A DNA stretch of 64,000 nt. Origin: Algoriphagus aquimarinus. GTDB lineage: Bacteria; Bacteroidota; Bacteroidia; Cytophagales; Cyclobacteriaceae. Numbering within the stretch: the stretch's first letter is position 1; the number at the start of each line of letters is the position of its first letter. The stretch spans positions 124,001-188,000 of the forward strand of contig NZ_VORW01000004.1 of NCBI RefSeq assembly GCF_007997215.1, in the 5' to 3' direction. A program made the position numbers and the translations under genes. Under the pieces are notes generated by a model. The model was not told the origin of the DNA. It made no database searches and saw nothing but the letters and a program-made list of their open reading frames with translations. Of the stretch, positions 35,471 through 44,180 are shown in pieces.

Positions 35471-36835
35471 ATGCAAAAGCCAAGTCTGCCAAAAGGAACC
35501 AGAGATTTTGGAACCATCCAGATGGCCAGAAGAAATTATATCCTAGATACAATCAAAGGCACTTTTCAACTTTTTGGCTTCAATCAGATCGAGACTCCTG
35601 CGATGGAAAATCTCAGTACTTTGACTGGGAAATACGGCGATGAGGGAGATCAGTTGCTTTTCAAGATTTTGAATAGTGGAGATTACCTGAAAAATGTGGG
35701 TACTGAAGATTTGCAAAATGGCTATAAGCAAACATTGACAAAGGTTTCTGAGAAAGGCTTGCGTTATGATCTGACTGTTCCCTTTGCCCGCTTCGTGGTA
35801 ATGAATAGAAATGATTTGACTTTTCCTTTCAAGCGTTTTCAGATTCAGCCAGTTTGGCGCGCAGACCGACCTCAGAAGGGTAGATACCGCGAATTCTATC
35901 AGTGTGATGCAGATGTGGTTGGGACGGATAGTTTGCTTTGCGAAGCAGAAATCATTCTGATGATACGATCTGTTTTCGAAAAATTGAAGTTGAACGATTA
36001 CAGCATCAAGCTGAATAATAGGAAAATCTTAACTGGAATTTCTGAAGCAATCGGAGAAGCTGGCAAAGAAGGCCCGCTTTGCGTAGCCATTGATAAGCTG
36101 GATAAAATAGGTTGGGATAAAGTAAAAGAGGAATTGAGTGAGCGAGGATTTGCAGCTGGTTCTATAGATAAATTGGCTCCACTTGTGAAGCTGGAAGCTA
36201 ATCAGGCGGGGAAATTGAGCTATTTGAAAGAATTCCTTGCTACGAGCGAGGTTGGACTTCAGGGAGTGAGCGAGTTGGAGGAAGTATTTCAGATCTTGGC
36301 AGACATGGGTGAAAACCTGGATTTAGTGGATTTGGATATTATGTTGGCTCGAGGGCTATCCTATTACACAGGAGCGATTTTCGAAGTAAAAGTGAACCAT
36401 GTCTCCATAGGATCCGTCAGTGGGGGTGGTCGATATGATAACTTGACTGAAAATTTCGGGCTTAAGGAGAAAATGTCTGGAGTCGGATTTTCGTTTGGGG
36501 TAGATCGTTTGTATGATGTGCTTGAAGAACTAGGTTTATTTCCAGATGACAGTATTCAAAGCACCAAAATTTTGTTGACGCACTTTGATCAGAAAGCATT
36601 TGTATATGCTTTGGGATTGATGAAGAAATTCAGAGCAGCGGGGATCAAAGCAGAGCTTTATCCTGACCTGACCAAAATGAAAAAGCAACTTGATTTTGCT
36701 TCTAAAAAAGCAATTCCTTTCGTGGGAATTTGTGGAGACTCAGAGATTGAGACGAATGTAATAGCATTGAAAAACCTGGAAACGGGAGCGCAAGAATCCG
36801 TAAGTTTAGAAGAGGCAATCGCGCTGTTAAAGTAA
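35471..36835 (+). CDS. hisS: Histidyl-tRNA synthetase
   Basis: 454-residue class II synthetase that charges tRNA-His. N-terminal KGTRDFGTIQ, motif 2 FKRFQIQPVWRADRPQ through REFYQCDADVVG (119-151), the histidine-specific RGLSYYTGAIFE and motif 3 region GVGFSFGVDRL are all present. The C-terminal anticodon-binding domain (ILLTHFDQKAFVYALGLMKK) is complete. Followed after 42 bases by ybaB, probably one transcript. Confidence 0.97.
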   Translation: MQKPSLPKGTRDFGTIQMARRNYILDTIKGTFQLFGFNQIETPAMENLSTLTGKYGDEGDQLLFKILNSGDYLKNVGTEDLQNGYKQTLTKVSEKGLRYDLTVPFARFVVMNRNDLTFPFKRFQIQPVWRADRPQKGRYREFYQCDADVVGTDSLLCEAEIILMIRSVFEKLKLNDYSIKLNNRKILTGISEAIGEAGKEGPLCVAIDKLDKIGWDKVKEELSERGFAAGSIDKLAPLVKLEANQAGKLSYLKEFLATSEVGLQGVSELEEVFQILADMGENLDLVDLDIMLARGLSYYTGAIFEVKVNHVSIGSVSGGGRYDNLTENFGLKEKMSGVGFSFGVDRLYDVLEELGLFPDDSIQSTKILLTHFDQKAFVYALGLMKKFRAAGIKAELYPDLTKMKKQLDFASKKAIPFVGICGDSEIETNVIALKNLETGAQESVSLEEAIALLK

Positions 36836-36877
36836 ATTGTAACTCACGCTTTGTGGGAAGATCTTAATAAAGAAAAT

Positions 36878-37213
36878 ATGTTTGATATAATGGGCATGAT
36901 GGGCAAAGTGAAAGAAGCCCAAGCAAAAATTAAAGAAACGCAGGCAAAGCTTGTTCATCTTACTGCAACTGGAGAATCTGGAGCAGGAATGGTGAAAGTA
37001 TCTGTGAATGGAGATAGAAAAGTTGTAAGTATAGAATTTGATGATTCGCTTCTTTCTCCAAAAGACAAGGAAATGTTAAGTGATTTAATCGTAGCTGCTA
37101 CCAATATTGCGATGACAGCTATCGAAGCCAAAATCAAAGCTGAGATGAAATCTGCTACAGAGGGCATGATGCCGAATATCCCTGGAATGGATCTAGGTGG
37201 CATGTTTGGGTGA
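36878..37213 (+). CDS. YbaB/EbfC-family nucleoid-associated protein
   Basis: 111 residues: N-terminal helix MMGKVKEAQAKIKETQAKLV, beta hairpin (GMVKVSVNGDRKVVSIEFD), and C-terminal helix, ending NIPGMDLGGMFG as in other Bacteroidota members. Dimeric DNA-binding protein, in other bacteria often linked to dnaX/recR. I start at the ATG at 36878, not the upstream TTG. Its TGA stop is also the first three bases of the dispersed repeat TGAAATCGAGCCTGCCT. Confidence 0.93.
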   Translation: MFDIMGMMGKVKEAQAKIKETQAKLVHLTATGESGAGMVKVSVNGDRKVVSIEFDDSLLSPKDKEMLSDLIVAATNIAMTAIEAKIKAEMKSATEGMMPNIPGMDLGGMFG

Positions 37214-37360
37214 AATCGAGCCTGCCTTAAGCAGACCGGTTCATGACGGGCTTTCTGAGGATTTATAAACAAAAGATATACAGATGAAATCGAGCAGAAG
37301 TTTACCGTCACAGATTAGGATGATAATAATTCATGCAAGATTCCTCCCGATAGCTATCGG
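37211..37360 (+). repeat. Dispersed-repeat cluster after ybaB
   Basis: TGAAATCGAGCCTGCCT (37211-37227), with further partial matches to CAGAC...ATGAC, mirrors the block after the histidine kinase at 27387 (minus strand). ATGAAATCGAGC recurs at 37284-37295. A perfect 14-bp palindrome CCGATAGCTATCGG is at 37347-37360, a motif common in Bacteroidota intergenic DNA. No gene here. Confidence 0.65.
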
Positions 37361-37389
37361 TATGGCTGCTGAAAAACGATATTAATCAT

Positions 37390-38397
37390 ATGAAATCCTG
37401 CGCCATCGTCATATTGAATTACAATGGGGAAGAAATGTTGAAGACATTTCTTCCTTCAGTTTGTAAGCATAGTACCTATGACGTTTGGGTAATAGACAAT
37501 GCGAGTACCGATGGCTCGATTGATTTTTTAGATGAAAACTATCCTCAGATTCAGCAAATTAAACTTTCTGAAAATTTCGGATATGCTGGTGGATATAACG
37601 AAGGACTTGCTTACCTCAAAGGCCAATACGATTATTATATTCTTTTGAATTCCGATGTGGAGGTTTCCGCAAGTTGGGATTCGGTTCTGATTGCTTGGAT
37701 GGAAGCTCACCCTGCTTATGCGGCACTTCAGCCTAAGATCTTGTCTTGGGCAGCCAAAGACACTTTTGACTACGCAGGTGCTGGAGGTGGGTTTTTGGAT
37801 GCTTATGGCTATCCTTATTGTCGGGGTAGGATTTGGGATAGTATTGAAAAAGACATTGGTCATTACAACGATGCAATTGATGTTGATTGGGCTTCAGGAG
37901 CCTGTATGGTAGTGCGTGCTACAGTTTTCCATGAACTGTCCGGCTTTGACTCAGATTTTTTCGCGCACATGGAGGAGATAGATCTCTGCTGGCGTATGCG
38001 GACTTCAGGTTGGGAAATAGGCTACAACGGCTCAGTAGAAGTCTATCATCTGGGTGGAGCTACGCTGGATAGGGCGAGTCCCAAGAAAATGTACCTGAAT
38101 ATTCGGAATAGTCTCAGCATGATTTATAAGAATGAGACTTCCTTTAGGTTCTTCAGGATTTTTCTGGTCAAATCTTTGTTAGAGCATCTGGCAGCACTGA
38201 GTTTTGTGAGTCAGGGAAAAAAAGAGTTTTCGAATGCAGTATTAAATGCGTATCGAGATTTTAGGTTAAAAAAGAATTCTATTGATAAATTTCGCCCAGA
38301 ATTGGATGGGAGAGAAGTGGTGAAAAGACAAGGGAAGGTGACTTTAGTCTTTTGGAACTGGAAAGTGTTAGGAAAGAAGCGCTACGATCAACTTTAA
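37390..38397 (+). CDS. Family 2 glycosyltransferase (rhamnosyltransferase-like)
   Basis: 335 residues of the GT-A fold. VILNYNGEEML and VIDNASTDGSIDFL form the nucleotide-binding start (residues 7-48), LLNSDVEV is the DxD-like metal site, and MEEIDLCWRMRTSGWEIGY the acceptor-side loop. The closest named groups are WbbL-type rhamnosyltransferases of surface polysaccharide synthesis. No other polysaccharide genes are adjacent. No membrane segment. Confidence 0.9.
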   Translation: MKSCAIVILNYNGEEMLKTFLPSVCKHSTYDVWVIDNASTDGSIDFLDENYPQIQQIKLSENFGYAGGYNEGLAYLKGQYDYYILLNSDVEVSASWDSVLIAWMEAHPAYAALQPKILSWAAKDTFDYAGAGGGFLDAYGYPYCRGRIWDSIEKDIGHYNDAIDVDWASGACMVVRATVFHELSGFDSDFFAHMEEIDLCWRMRTSGWEIGYNGSVEVYHLGGATLDRASPKKMYLNIRNSLSMIYKNETSFRFFRIFLVKSLLEHLAALSFVSQGKKEFSNAVLNAYRDFRLKKNSIDKFRPELDGREVVKRQGKVTLVFWNWKVLGKKRYDQL

Positions 38398-38612
38398 TCA
38401 AAAAGGACAGGGTTGTTCTTTTTTCGAAAGAACTTCCTGATTTTCATAGTCATTGCCATACTCACATATAAGATCACTGGCGATCCCATCGTAACGAATG
38501 AGGCATAAATAAAGAATAAACGAATGCTGTCAATAGGGAAGTTGAGCTTTTCACCCAAGCGTGAGCAAACCCCAAATGCTCTTTCTTCGAAGAAGATTTT
38601 CAGTTTTTCCAT
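38394..38612 (-). CDS. PspC-domain small membrane protein
   Basis: 72 residues with the PspC signature GVCSRLGEKLNFPIDSIRLFF followed by one long hydrophobic segment (~32-56) and a basic tail (KIRKFFRKK). PspC relates to phage-shock/envelope stress responses. The gene is convergent with the glycosyltransferase and their stops overlap by 4 bases. Confidence 0.85.
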   Translation of the reverse strand: MEKLKIFFEERAFGVCSRLGEKLNFPIDSIRLFFIYASFVTMGSPVILYVSMAMTMKIRKFFRKKNNPVLFD

Positions 38613-38674
38613 GGTAATAGGTGAGTTGGTTGCGGTAAATTTAAGGAAAAAGTCTCGTGTATTAACAAATAAGA

Positions 38675-40477
38675 ATGTTGGATCAATTGTTTAAGAAAAA
38701 ACCTGTTTTGTTTTTAATGCTTTTATTGCCACTGCTTTGTAGTTCAAAAATAGTGCCCGAAACCGATTTTTTAAAAGATTCTAAAGTAACACCGGGCAAG
38801 TTGGAATTCTTTAGAGATTCAGTTCGGTTTGAGGTTTCAGGTACCATCCCTATCGAATCAGCCTTAAGTCCGAGAAGCCCAAAGTTAAGTTTACTTTTCA
38901 AGTCATCAGAGAATTTCATGCGTTTTGAAGATATAGAATTAACTAAGAAGGTTGCAGAATACGAATACAAGAAATCCTATGTGATAGCCTATGAGCCCTG
39001 GATGGAAGGCGCTTTTTTAGAAGCTCAGTTTTTTCAAGGTAAAAAAGCCCAGATAGAACCGTATCAGAAAAAAATACTATCTAGGGGTGTGATTACTACT
39101 CCTTTATTGGCGAAAATAGGTAATGTCAATCCAGATGAGCCAATACCTCAGGTTGGGCTATTTATTTCCACAGGGGTGATGGATGCTGATCTTTCACGAT
39201 CGCAAGAGTTTCTGCTCAAGTTTGACGCAGGTTCTTCCACTATTAAAATGAATGCTGCGAATAAGAAAGCTATTGCTGATTTAAAGTCATTTTTGACTGA
39301 AAATTCGTCTGTGATGTCTTTTAGGATTACAGGTACTCAATCTCCAGAGGCCTCAGAAGGGAAAAGCAGTAAGCTGGGCATGGATAGGGCAGAGGCAGTA
39401 AAAAAACTTCTACTAGAATCAAATGTCTCTCTTAAAGAGAATGTGACAGAAATAAAGTCTCGGACGAATGACTGGTTTGATTTTCGGTTGCAGCTTCGTG
39501 GATACGATAAGCTTTTCACCCAAAGGAAAGACCAATATTATGCAGTTTTGTTAGATGGCTCAGACTATCAGTCACAAAGTCAATCACTAAAAAAGATAAC
39601 GGGCTTTACTCAGGTCGCTAGTGAATTGTTTCCAGGTCTACGAGCTGCAAAAATTGAAGTGGTAGCAAAACCTCTTCCGGGACTTAATCAAGTGCAGTCT
39701 GCTTTGCTTCAAAGAGCATTGGAGGAAAAATCAGCAAGTTCTGATCTCGATTTAGTAGACTGGGCCATTGCTGGTGAGACTACTCCTCGTCTTGAAGATA
39801 AGGCGAAGATTTACAGCAAAATGACAGAGCTTTTTCGATCCGCGATTCCGTATAACAACTTGGCAGTAGTGAAAATGCGTCAAGCCCAGCGTACACTTGA
39901 TCAAGCTACCAAAACTAAGTTATGGGAAGAAGCGAATGAATTGTTGTACCAAGCTTCCAAAATAGCCACCGATCCTTATGTTCTACACAATCAAGGTCAG
40001 ATCTTGGTTTTACAGGGCAAAACTTGGGAAGCCTATAAGAAGCTTTCAGATGCTTCAGTTTTGACGCGTAATCAAGATTTTCTGAAATACAACGAAAGCT
40101 TACGAGGAGCATTAGACATTATGCGGGGAGATTACAAATTGGCTACCCTACGTTTTGATTATACTTATTCGGAACCTAAGGATTTTTTCAATAAAGGATT
40201 GGCATATTTTCTCTCAAAAGATTACGCCAATGCAACTTTGTCATTTGAGGAGTCAGTAATGTCTGGAAGAAACTATGGATATGGCTTTTATGGCTTGGCG
40301 ATGGTTGCTGCGCAAAGTGCGCAAACCGAGGTTGCACTACTACAATTAGAGAAAGCAATTAATGCTAGTGAATTAATTTATCAAAAAGCATTGGTGGATC
40401 CGATATTTGAAGAAATCAGGTCATCTGATGAGTTTTTTCAAATATTCAGACCGTCTGTTAGCATTAATGAAAAATAA
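38675..40477 (+). CDS. Envelope protein with OmpA-like and TPR-like regions
   Basis: 600 residues. The N-terminus (KKPVLFLMLLLPLLCSSK) is a signal with a possible lipobox PLLC. Residues ~185-265 resemble an OmpA C-terminal-like peptidoglycan-binding domain (FDAGSSTIKMNAANKKAI ... MDRAEAVKKLLLES). Residues ~395-585 contain TPR-like helix pairs (NQGQILVLQGKTWEAYKKL, FFNKGLAYFLSKDYANATLSF). Specific function unknown. The last 155 bases are duplicated perfectly at 46572-46726. Confidence 0.8.
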   Translation: MLDQLFKKKPVLFLMLLLPLLCSSKIVPETDFLKDSKVTPGKLEFFRDSVRFEVSGTIPIESALSPRSPKLSLLFKSSENFMRFEDIELTKKVAEYEYKKSYVIAYEPWMEGAFLEAQFFQGKKAQIEPYQKKILSRGVITTPLLAKIGNVNPDEPIPQVGLFISTGVMDADLSRSQEFLLKFDAGSSTIKMNAANKKAIADLKSFLTENSSVMSFRITGTQSPEASEGKSSKLGMDRAEAVKKLLLESNVSLKENVTEIKSRTNDWFDFRLQLRGYDKLFTQRKDQYYAVLLDGSDYQSQSQSLKKITGFTQVASELFPGLRAAKIEVVAKPLPGLNQVQSALLQRALEEKSASSDLDLVDWAIAGETTPRLEDKAKIYSKMTELFRSAIPYNNLAVVKMRQAQRTLDQATKTKLWEEANELLYQASKIATDPYVLHNQGQILVLQGKTWEAYKKLSDASVLTRNQDFLKYNESLRGALDIMRGDYKLATLRFDYTYSEPKDFFNKGLAYFLSKDYANATLSFEESVMSGRNYGYGFYGLAMVAAQSAQTEVALLQLEKAINASELIYQKALVDPIFEEIRSSDEFFQIFRPSVSINEK

Positions 40478-40952
40478 GTAACAATTTTTTAATCATTCAC
40501 CTATTTTGATAAGTTAAAATATAGGGAATTGTATTATTCTGATTTTGGTAAAAGTCATAAATTAACCTAAATTGAGGCGTAATTGATGTTAAAACTGTGG
40601 ATTAGTGCCGTTAAACTAAAAAAAATCCAAATTTTATTTTTGCTTTGAATTTGAATTTTGTTTAAGAATCTTTAACATTGATGCTTTAGTACCATTAGTG
40701 TAACCCAAAATACGTGCCTATGAACAATTCTACTTAGATGAAGCGTGCCTACCCAAGTAGCATCACGTACAGATGCTCTCAAATCTCAAAGTTTCACACA
40801 GTTGGTTTTTAAAAAAGCCGCGGTATAGTCGCAAAAGTATCCTGTAAACCGGGAGATCATCTTTTGCTATTATTTTGAGCATGATCGCAATCGATTGCAT
40901 CAATAAAAAAAAAGACAAGTTTTTGAAATTAATCTTGTTACCCAATCTACCT
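40323..40952 (+). repeat. Direct repeat copy A: TPR gene 3' end plus SusC leader
   Basis: Aligns with 46572-47200. From 40323 to ~40585 the two copies differ at one position (C/T at ~40493). After that, similarity drops to ~80-90% with small indels but runs up to the SusC start. The block includes the last 51 codons of the TPR gene and ~475 bases of untranslated leader. The leader contains no gene. Confidence 0.93.
40882..40902 (+). promoter_or_regulatory. LacI-operator-like palindrome upstream of SusC pair 2
   Basis: TGAT-C-GCAATCGATTGC-ATCA: the central 12 bases are perfectly palindromic and the arms TGAT/ATCA extend it with one unpaired base. It is ~57 bases before the SusC ATG. The same element, with one change in the core, is conserved at the same place in copy B. 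Confidence 0.5.
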
Positions 40953-40958
40953 ATGTTT

Positions 40959-43900
40959 ATGAAAAATTTTTACAAAAGGCTAAGTGTATTTATGATGCTC
41001 TTGGCGATTTCGAGTACGGTTGTACTCGCTCAAAACAAAGTTTCAGGAAAGATTCTGGATGAATCTGGTGTTGGACTTCCAGGTGCAACTGTAACTATAA
41101 AAGGAACTACTTCAGGTGTTGTAGCTGATATTGATGGAAATTACAGTATTGATGTTCCTTCAAATGGATCAGTCCTCGTATTTTCTTTCGTCGGGTATGC
41201 AACATTGGAAGAAGCGGTTCAGAGCAGATCGTTGATCAATGTTCAATTGAAACTATCAGAAAGTTCACTTCAGGAAGTTGTTGTGACTGGTTATGGAGCT
41301 CAATCCAAAAGAGATATTACCGGGGCTGTAACGACTGTGAATACCGACGAATTGCTCTCTATTCCAGCGACTACATTTGCTCAGCAGCTTCAAGGAAGAG
41401 CTGCCGGTGTGAACATTGTTAATGATGCTACTCCAGGAGGAGAAGCGACTGTCCGTATTAGAGGTTTTGGTACCATCGGTAACAATAACCCGTTATACGT
41501 GATTGATGGGGTGCCTACAGAGAGACAAGGCAATCTAAACCCTGCAGATATTGAGACTATTCAAGTGTTGAAAGACGCATCTGCTGCTTCTATCTATGGC
41601 TCAAGAGCTGCAAACGGTGTGGTTATCATCACTACTAAAAGAGGGAAAGTAGGTAAGACATCAATTTCATTCAATACCTATTATGGAACTCAGCAGTCTG
41701 GGAATTCTATGGAGGTATTGAATTCAGCAGAACTTGGTCAGTATTTGTATCTAGCTGATATCTATGCAGGCAAAACTCCAACTCACGGACAGTACACTTT
41801 TGGTCCAAATGGAGAAGTAGGGATTCCTGATTATGTTTTCCCAAGTGGTGCTATGAATGGTGACCCAGCTACCAATCCAGATCTGTATTCTTTACAACCA
41901 GGCAATATTTATGCAATCACTAAATCAGCTGATACCAACTGGTGGGATGAGGTGACTAGATCTGCGGCTATTAAAAATTATCAAATTTCTGCTGCTGGTG
42001 GTACTGAGAGCGGTCGATATGCTTTATCCGTCGGTTATTTCAATCAGGATGGTATCGTCAAGTTTATTGGCTATGAAAGATACTCTTTGAGAGCTAACAC
42101 AGAGTTCAAAACTCTTAACAATAAATTGACTGTTGGAGAAAACCTTTCAGTAACATTTGACAATAGAAAAGGAGGGTTTGGAAATCAGGACGAGCAAAAT
42201 GCCGTATCTGGATCTTACAAGCACCATCCTTTGCTGCCAGTATATGACATCGCTGGTAATTTTGCAGGAAGTAGAGGAGTTAACCTAGGAAACAACTTTA
42301 ACCCTTATGCAATCATCTCACGTCAGCAAGACAACAGAACTTACAGAATGAGGGTTTTTGGTAATGCGTATGCTTCTTATGATTTCACAGACGATATCCA
42401 GTTTAAAACAAGTCTAGGTATTGATGCAAACACGAGTAGAGGTAGGTACCTAGGTCGCCCTCAACCTGAATATGTAGAAGGAAATTTCATCAATAGTACC
42501 ACTGCAACTAGTGACTATCAGTATCAGTGGGTTTGGTCAAATGTCTTAAGCTATACGAAGACGTTCAATGACATTCACAATGTGGACGTGTACGTCGGAA
42601 CTGAAGCTATCAAGGAATTTGGAGAGTTTTTCTCGGCAGGAAGACAAAGATTTGCATTTAATTCTCCTGAAATCCTTAGCTATTTGGACTTAGGTGATGC
42701 AACTACAGCTTCCAACTCTGGAAATGTGTCCAGAGATTACAGCTTGTTTTCTCAATTCGGTAAATTTAACTATTCTTATTTAGACAAATATTTGATTCAA
42801 GTTATCGTAAGAAATGATGCTTCTTCTAGGTTCTTGTCAGCATCAAGAAGCGCGGTTTTCCCTGCATTCAGTTTGGGTTGGAGATTGTCTGAGGAAGCAG
42901 CTGTAAGATCAGCATTACCTTTCGTGACTGATATGAAATTGAGATATGGATGGGGTAAGACTGGTAATCAAGCTATTGGTGATTACAACGCCTTCACTAC
43001 CTACAGATCTAATATTTTCAATGCTGGATATCCTATTGATGGATCCACTTCTTCACCGACAATCGGTTTTGATGCACAGAAATTTGGAAATCCTAATGCT
43101 AAGTGGGAAACAACTACTTCTAACAACTTAGGATTGGACGTTTTGATGTTTGGTGATAAGGTTAATTTGGAGTTTGATCTTTGGCAGCGAGTGACTTCAG
43201 ACATGCTATTTACTATTCCTATTACTTTCACTGCAGGTGATGCATCAGCTCCTTCTTCAAACGTGGGTCAAATTACAAACAAAGGAATTGACCTAAATCT
43301 AGGGTATAAAAACACTGCTGGAGGTGGAGATTTTAGTTATAGTGTTTCCGGTAATATCTCAACATATAGAAATGTGGTGGATAAATTGGATGATAATGAA
43401 GGTACCAGATTCTTCGGTTTTGGATCAAGAGTTCCAGCTGTGACATTGACTCAAGCTGGATTGCCATTGTCCTCTTATTATGGTTTCAATGTCCTAGGAA
43501 TATTCCAAACTCAGGAAGAGGCTAATTCTCATGCTACTTACGGAAGCTACAATGCTCCGGGTAAATTCAAAATAGAAGATGTAAATAACGACGGAGAGAT
43601 TACTGACCTCGATAGAACAGTAATCGGAAATCCTCATCCAGACTTTACGTATGGTATCAATTTGAATTTGGGTTACAAGAACTTTGAGTTTACCATTTTC
43701 GGTAATGGTTCTGTAGGTAATGATATCTTTAACTATGTTCGGTACTTCGCTGATTTCAATACGTTCCAAGGTAACAGGTCGAAAAGAGCTCTTTACGATG
43801 CATGGCAACCAAGCAACCCAACAGCGCCTAAGTCGCAGTGGGTAGCAGCTAATCCAAATGCAACAGCTCCTATTATGGACGCGAATGATCAAGTAAGTAG

Positions 43901-44168
43901 CCGTCCATCAAGCTACTTTATTGAGGATGGTACATATTTCCGAATCAGAAACATTCAATTGACTTATAATTTGCCAGCTACTACGCTGTCTAAAATTGGG
44001 TTTGGTAGAGCATCTCTGTATGTGCAGGGACAAAATCTTGTGACTATTACCAAATACTCAGGTTTAAATCCAGAGATTCAGACAAATACTGATAATACAC
44101 TCGGTTTTGATGGGGGATATATGCCGGTATCAAAGAATTTTTTGATAGGTCTTAATCTAAATTTCTAA
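40959..44168 (+). CDS. SusC/RagA-family TonB-linked outer-membrane transporter (pair 2)
   Basis: Outer-membrane importer. Signal peptide ends VLAQ; carboxypeptidase-regulatory-like domain (GKILDESGVGLPGATV, VLVFSFVGYA); TonB-box-like VVVTGYGAQSKR; plug with VRIRGFGTIGNNNPLYVIDG in pieces and the SusC signature VLKDASAASIYGSRAANGV; then barrel, ending LNLNF. Start at 40959 (MKNFYKR) or 40953 two codons earlier. The in-frame ATG at 40875 is rejected because copy B of the leader breaks that frame. Followed by SusD after 12 bases. Paralogue of the transporter at 47207. Confidence 0.95.
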   Translation: MKNFYKRLSVFMMLLAISSTVVLAQNKVSGKILDESGVGLPGATVTIKGTTSGVVADIDGNYSIDVPSNGSVLVFSFVGYATLEEAVQSRSLINVQLKLSESSLQEVVVTGYGAQSKRDITGAVTTVNTDELLSIPATTFAQQLQGRAAGVNIVNDATPGGEATVRIRGFGTIGNNNPLYVIDGVPTERQGNLNPADIETIQVLKDASAASIYGSRAANGVVIITTKRGKVGKTSISFNTYYGTQQSGNSMEVLNSAELGQYLYLADIYAGKTPTHGQYTFGPNGEVGIPDYVFPSGAMNGDPATNPDLYSLQPGNIYAITKSADTNWWDEVTRSAAIKNYQISAAGGTESGRYALSVGYFNQDGIVKFIGYERYSLRANTEFKTLNNKLTVGENLSVTFDNRKGGFGNQDEQNAVSGSYKHHPLLPVYDIAGNFAGSRGVNLGNNFNPYAIISRQQDNRTYRMRVFGNAYASYDFTDDIQFKTSLGIDANTSRGRYLGRPQPEYVEGNFINSTTATSDYQYQWVWSNVLSYTKTFNDIHNVDVYVGTEAIKEFGEFFSAGRQRFAFNSPEILSYLDLGDATTASNSGNVSRDYSLFSQFGKFNYSYLDKYLIQVIVRNDASSRFLSASRSAVFPAFSLGWRLSEEAAVRSALPFVTDMKLRYGWGKTGNQAIGDYNAFTTYRSNIFNAGYPIDGSTSSPTIGFDAQKFGNPNAKWETTTSNNLGLDVLMFGDKVNLEFDLWQRVTSDMLFTIPITFTAGDASAPSSNVGQITNKGIDLNLGYKNTAGGGDFSYSVSGNISTYRNVVDKLDDNEGTRFFGFGSRVPAVTLTQAGLPLSSYYGFNVLGIFQTQEEANSHATYGSYNAPGKFKIEDVNNDGEITDLDRTVIGNPHPDFTYGINLNLGYKNFEFTIFGNGSVGNDIFNYVRYFADFNTFQGNRSKRALYDAWQPSNPTAPKSQWVAANPNATAPIMDANDQVSSRPSSYFIEDGTYFRIRNIQLTYNLPATTLSKIGFGRASLYVQGQNLVTITKYSGLNPEIQTNTDNTLGFDGGYMPVSKNFLIGLNLNF

Positions 44169-44180
44169 ATATATTCTGTT

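Noticed and set aside
40875-40958. Upstream in-frame ATG extending the pair 2 SusC by 28 codons
   Set aside because: The homologous leader before pair 3 shifts frame in this stretch, the extension hides the signal peptide, and it overlaps the operator-like palindrome.
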